Assembly: GCF_051014445.1 (NCBI RefSeq)
Contig: NC_135134.1
Location: 10,569,672-10,633,671, forward strand
Length of the DNA stretch: 64,000 bases
Direction: 5' to 3'
Source of the DNA: Colletes latitarsis
Taxonomy: Eukaryota > Arthropoda > Insecta > Hymenoptera > Colletidae
Positions 62,690-64,000 of the stretch are shown here, piece after piece. Numbering within the stretch: the first letter of the stretch is position 1; every line of letters begins with the position of its first letter. Under the pieces are notes generated by a model. It saw only the letters and a program-made list of their open reading frames with translations. It made no database searches and was not told the origin of the DNA. The translations under genes were made by a program, and so were the position numbers.

Positions 62690-64000
62690 CAAACCAGAAA
62701 AAGCCCTGAATCTGGCCATCAAGTATGAGAAATATGCGAAAGTACGAGCCTGATGAGAGCAAATCCCAGGCCTAACCTAGACCTAACATGCGTTATCCTC
62801 AAAAATATTGATGGAAACCAGGTTTAATTGACTGTTTCAGTGTGGTACCACATTACTACGTGATCCAAACCAGCAATATCCAGGGATCAGTTCAACATGT
62901 ATGTTAAAACTGCGAAAGTATGACCCTGATGAGGGCAAATCCCAGACCTAACCTAGACCTAACATGCGTTATCCACTAAAATAATAATCGAAACCAGGTT
63001 TAATGGTCTGTTTCAGTGTGGTACCACATTACTACGTGATCCAAACCAGAAAAAGCCCAGAATCTGGCCATCAAGTATGAGATATATGCGAAAGTACGAG
63101 CCTGATGAGAGCAAATCCCAGACCTAACCTAGACCTAACATGAATTATTCTCTAAAATACTGATCGAAACCAGGTTTAATGGACTGTTTCGGTGTGGTAC
63201 CACATTACTACGTGATCCAATCCAGAAAAAGACCAGGATCTCTTCAACAAGCATGTGAAAAACGCGAAAGTATGAGCCTGATGAGGGCAAACCCCAGACC
63301 TATCCCGGACATAACTTGCGTTATCGTCTAAAACATTGATCGATACCAGGCTTAATTGACTGTTTTAGTGTGGTACCACCTTGCTACGTGATCCAAAGCT
63401 GAAAAAACCCTCGCTCAGGTCAACATGTATGTTAATACTGCGAAAGTATGACCCTGATTTGGACAAATCCCAGACCTAACCTAGACCTAACATGCGTTAT
63501 CCACTAAAATAATAATCGAAACCAGGTTTAATGGTCTGTCTCAGTGTGGTACCACATTACTACGTGATCCAAACCTGAAAAACCCAGGATCTGATCAACA
63601 AGTATGTGAAAAATGCGAAGGTATGAGCCTGATGATGGTAGATCCCAGACCTGTCCCAGACCTATCTTGCGTTATCCTCTAAAATATTGATCGAAACCAG
63701 GTCTAATTGACTGTTTCATAGTGTTACCACATTAGTACGTGATCCAAACCAGAAAAAACCCAGCATCCGTTCAACAAGTATATGAAGAATGCGAAAGTAT
63801 GAGTCTGTTGAGGGAAAATCGCAGGCCTAACCTAGACCTAACATGCGTTGTCCTTAAAAATATAGATCGAAACCAGGTTTAAACGACTGTTTCAGTGTGG
63901 TACCACATTACAACGTGATCCACACCAGAAAAAACCCAGGATCTGTTCAACAAGTATGTGAAGTATGCGAAAGTGTGAGTCTGATGTGGGCGATTCCCAG
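62690..64000 (+). repeat. 46-monomer-offset duplication, right copy, cut by window edge
   Basis: Counterpart of 54,590-55,960. Small differences include CCAAAGCTG near 63,396, GGTAGATCC near 63,637 and CATAGTGTTACC near 63,717. The monomer at the edge is incomplete. Confidence 0.8.

Larger units (their letters stand above)
1..64000 (+). repeat. Satellite DNA array, ~176-bp monomer, about 364 head-to-tail copies
   Basis: The whole window is built from one tandem repeat. The KpnI hexamer GGTACC marks the phase: it starts at 33, 209, 385, 560, 736, 912 and 1087, giving spacings of 175-176 bp, and the same pattern continues to the right edge. All monomers read in the same direction. I saw no transposon, unique insert or inverted block. 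Neither end is an array border, so the array is longer than the window. Length differences between monomers come mostly from the A-run after 'CCAG' and from rare 1-3 bp indels. A period close to nucleosome length is common in centromeric satellites; assigning this array to a centromere is inference. The family was not recognised. Confidence 0.98.
44011..64000 (+). repeat. Array domain 2: different monomer subtypes
   Basis: From about 44.0 kb the monomer set changes. New types include GATCCACACC with GTGGGCAATTCCC, ACATGAATTATTC with AATACTGATCG, AATAATAATCG heads, and the ACCACTTTGCTACG/CCCTCGCTCAGG type. Apart from the island at 32.85-34.26 kb I did not see these types in domain 1. The TATCAAGACC head of domain 1 disappears. 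The domain runs past the right edge. Confidence 0.85.

Noticed and set aside
1..64000. CRISPR array
   Set aside because: Regular spacing is present, but the 'spacers' are themselves homologous satellite sequence and the unit is 176 bp.
1..64000. CENP-B box
   Set aside because: I looked for TTCG-4-A-2-CGGG on both strands; the nearest strings (for example ATTCGAAACC) lack the central A and the CGGG.
1..64000. Assignment to a known satellite (alphoid, Brassica or Arabidopsis 176-180 bp centromere repeats)
   Set aside because: The length is similar but I see no matching landmark motifs from memory; a database search would be needed to name the family.
44011..64000. Promoter-like TATA or polyadenylation-like AT-rich strings (AAAATATTG, AAAATAATAATCG)
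   Set aside because: They occur in nearly every monomer as the AT-rich linker and have no associated gene.

Overview
This 64-kb window is one uninterrupted satellite DNA array with no recognisable gene. It holds about 364 head-to-tail copies of a monomer of about 176 bp (usually 174-177 bp), all in the same orientation. I saw no unique sequence, transposon, microsatellite tract, RNA gene, CRISPR array or inverted segment. The first monomer has 73 G+C in 176 bases (41%). Such an array points to a eukaryotic chromosome, most likely centromeric or pericentromeric heterochromatin. I do not recognise the monomer family, so I assign no species or clade. Open reading frames up to 115 codons occur on both strands. 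They recur only because the satellite recurs: 176 is not a multiple of 3, so each ORF slides through frames and ends in the next monomer.

Each monomer has recurring landmarks. These are a short inverted repeat (AAACC-A-GGTTT), a 12-bp perfect palindrome (TGTGGTACCACA, containing a KpnI site), an A-run whose length varies, a variable middle segment with at least four alternative versions, and a C-rich end often carrying an 11-bp tandem duplication. Monomers mix these segments, which suggests repeated exchange between copies.

Layout. (1) 1-13,689: a large higher-order unit of 9,823 bp (about 56 monomers), then a second copy cut short after 3,866 bp. Five substitutions were found between them by eye. 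The unit itself contains a 30-monomer duplication and three copies of a 1.9-kb block. (2) 13,690-16,868: more mixed monomers. (3) 16,869-22,680: 7-mer and 6-mer higher-order repeats. (4) 22,681-41,640: a patchwork of segmental duplications, including a tandem 12-mer (25.7-29.9 kb), an 8-mer, a 32-mer offset pair and copies 10-15 kb apart. An eight-monomer island of foreign subtype sits at about 32,850-34,258. (5) 41,640-44,010: amplification of a 352-bp dimer. (6) 44,010-64,000: a second domain with different monomer subtypes and its own 4-, 13/14-, 32- and 46-monomer duplications.

Nothing here works as a pathway or operon. The interest is structural: nested and very young amplification, exact whole-monomer insertions and deletions that record unequal exchange, and conserved dyad motifs that could bind a protein or form non-B DNA. 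All boundaries were set by eye and may be off by tens of bases.
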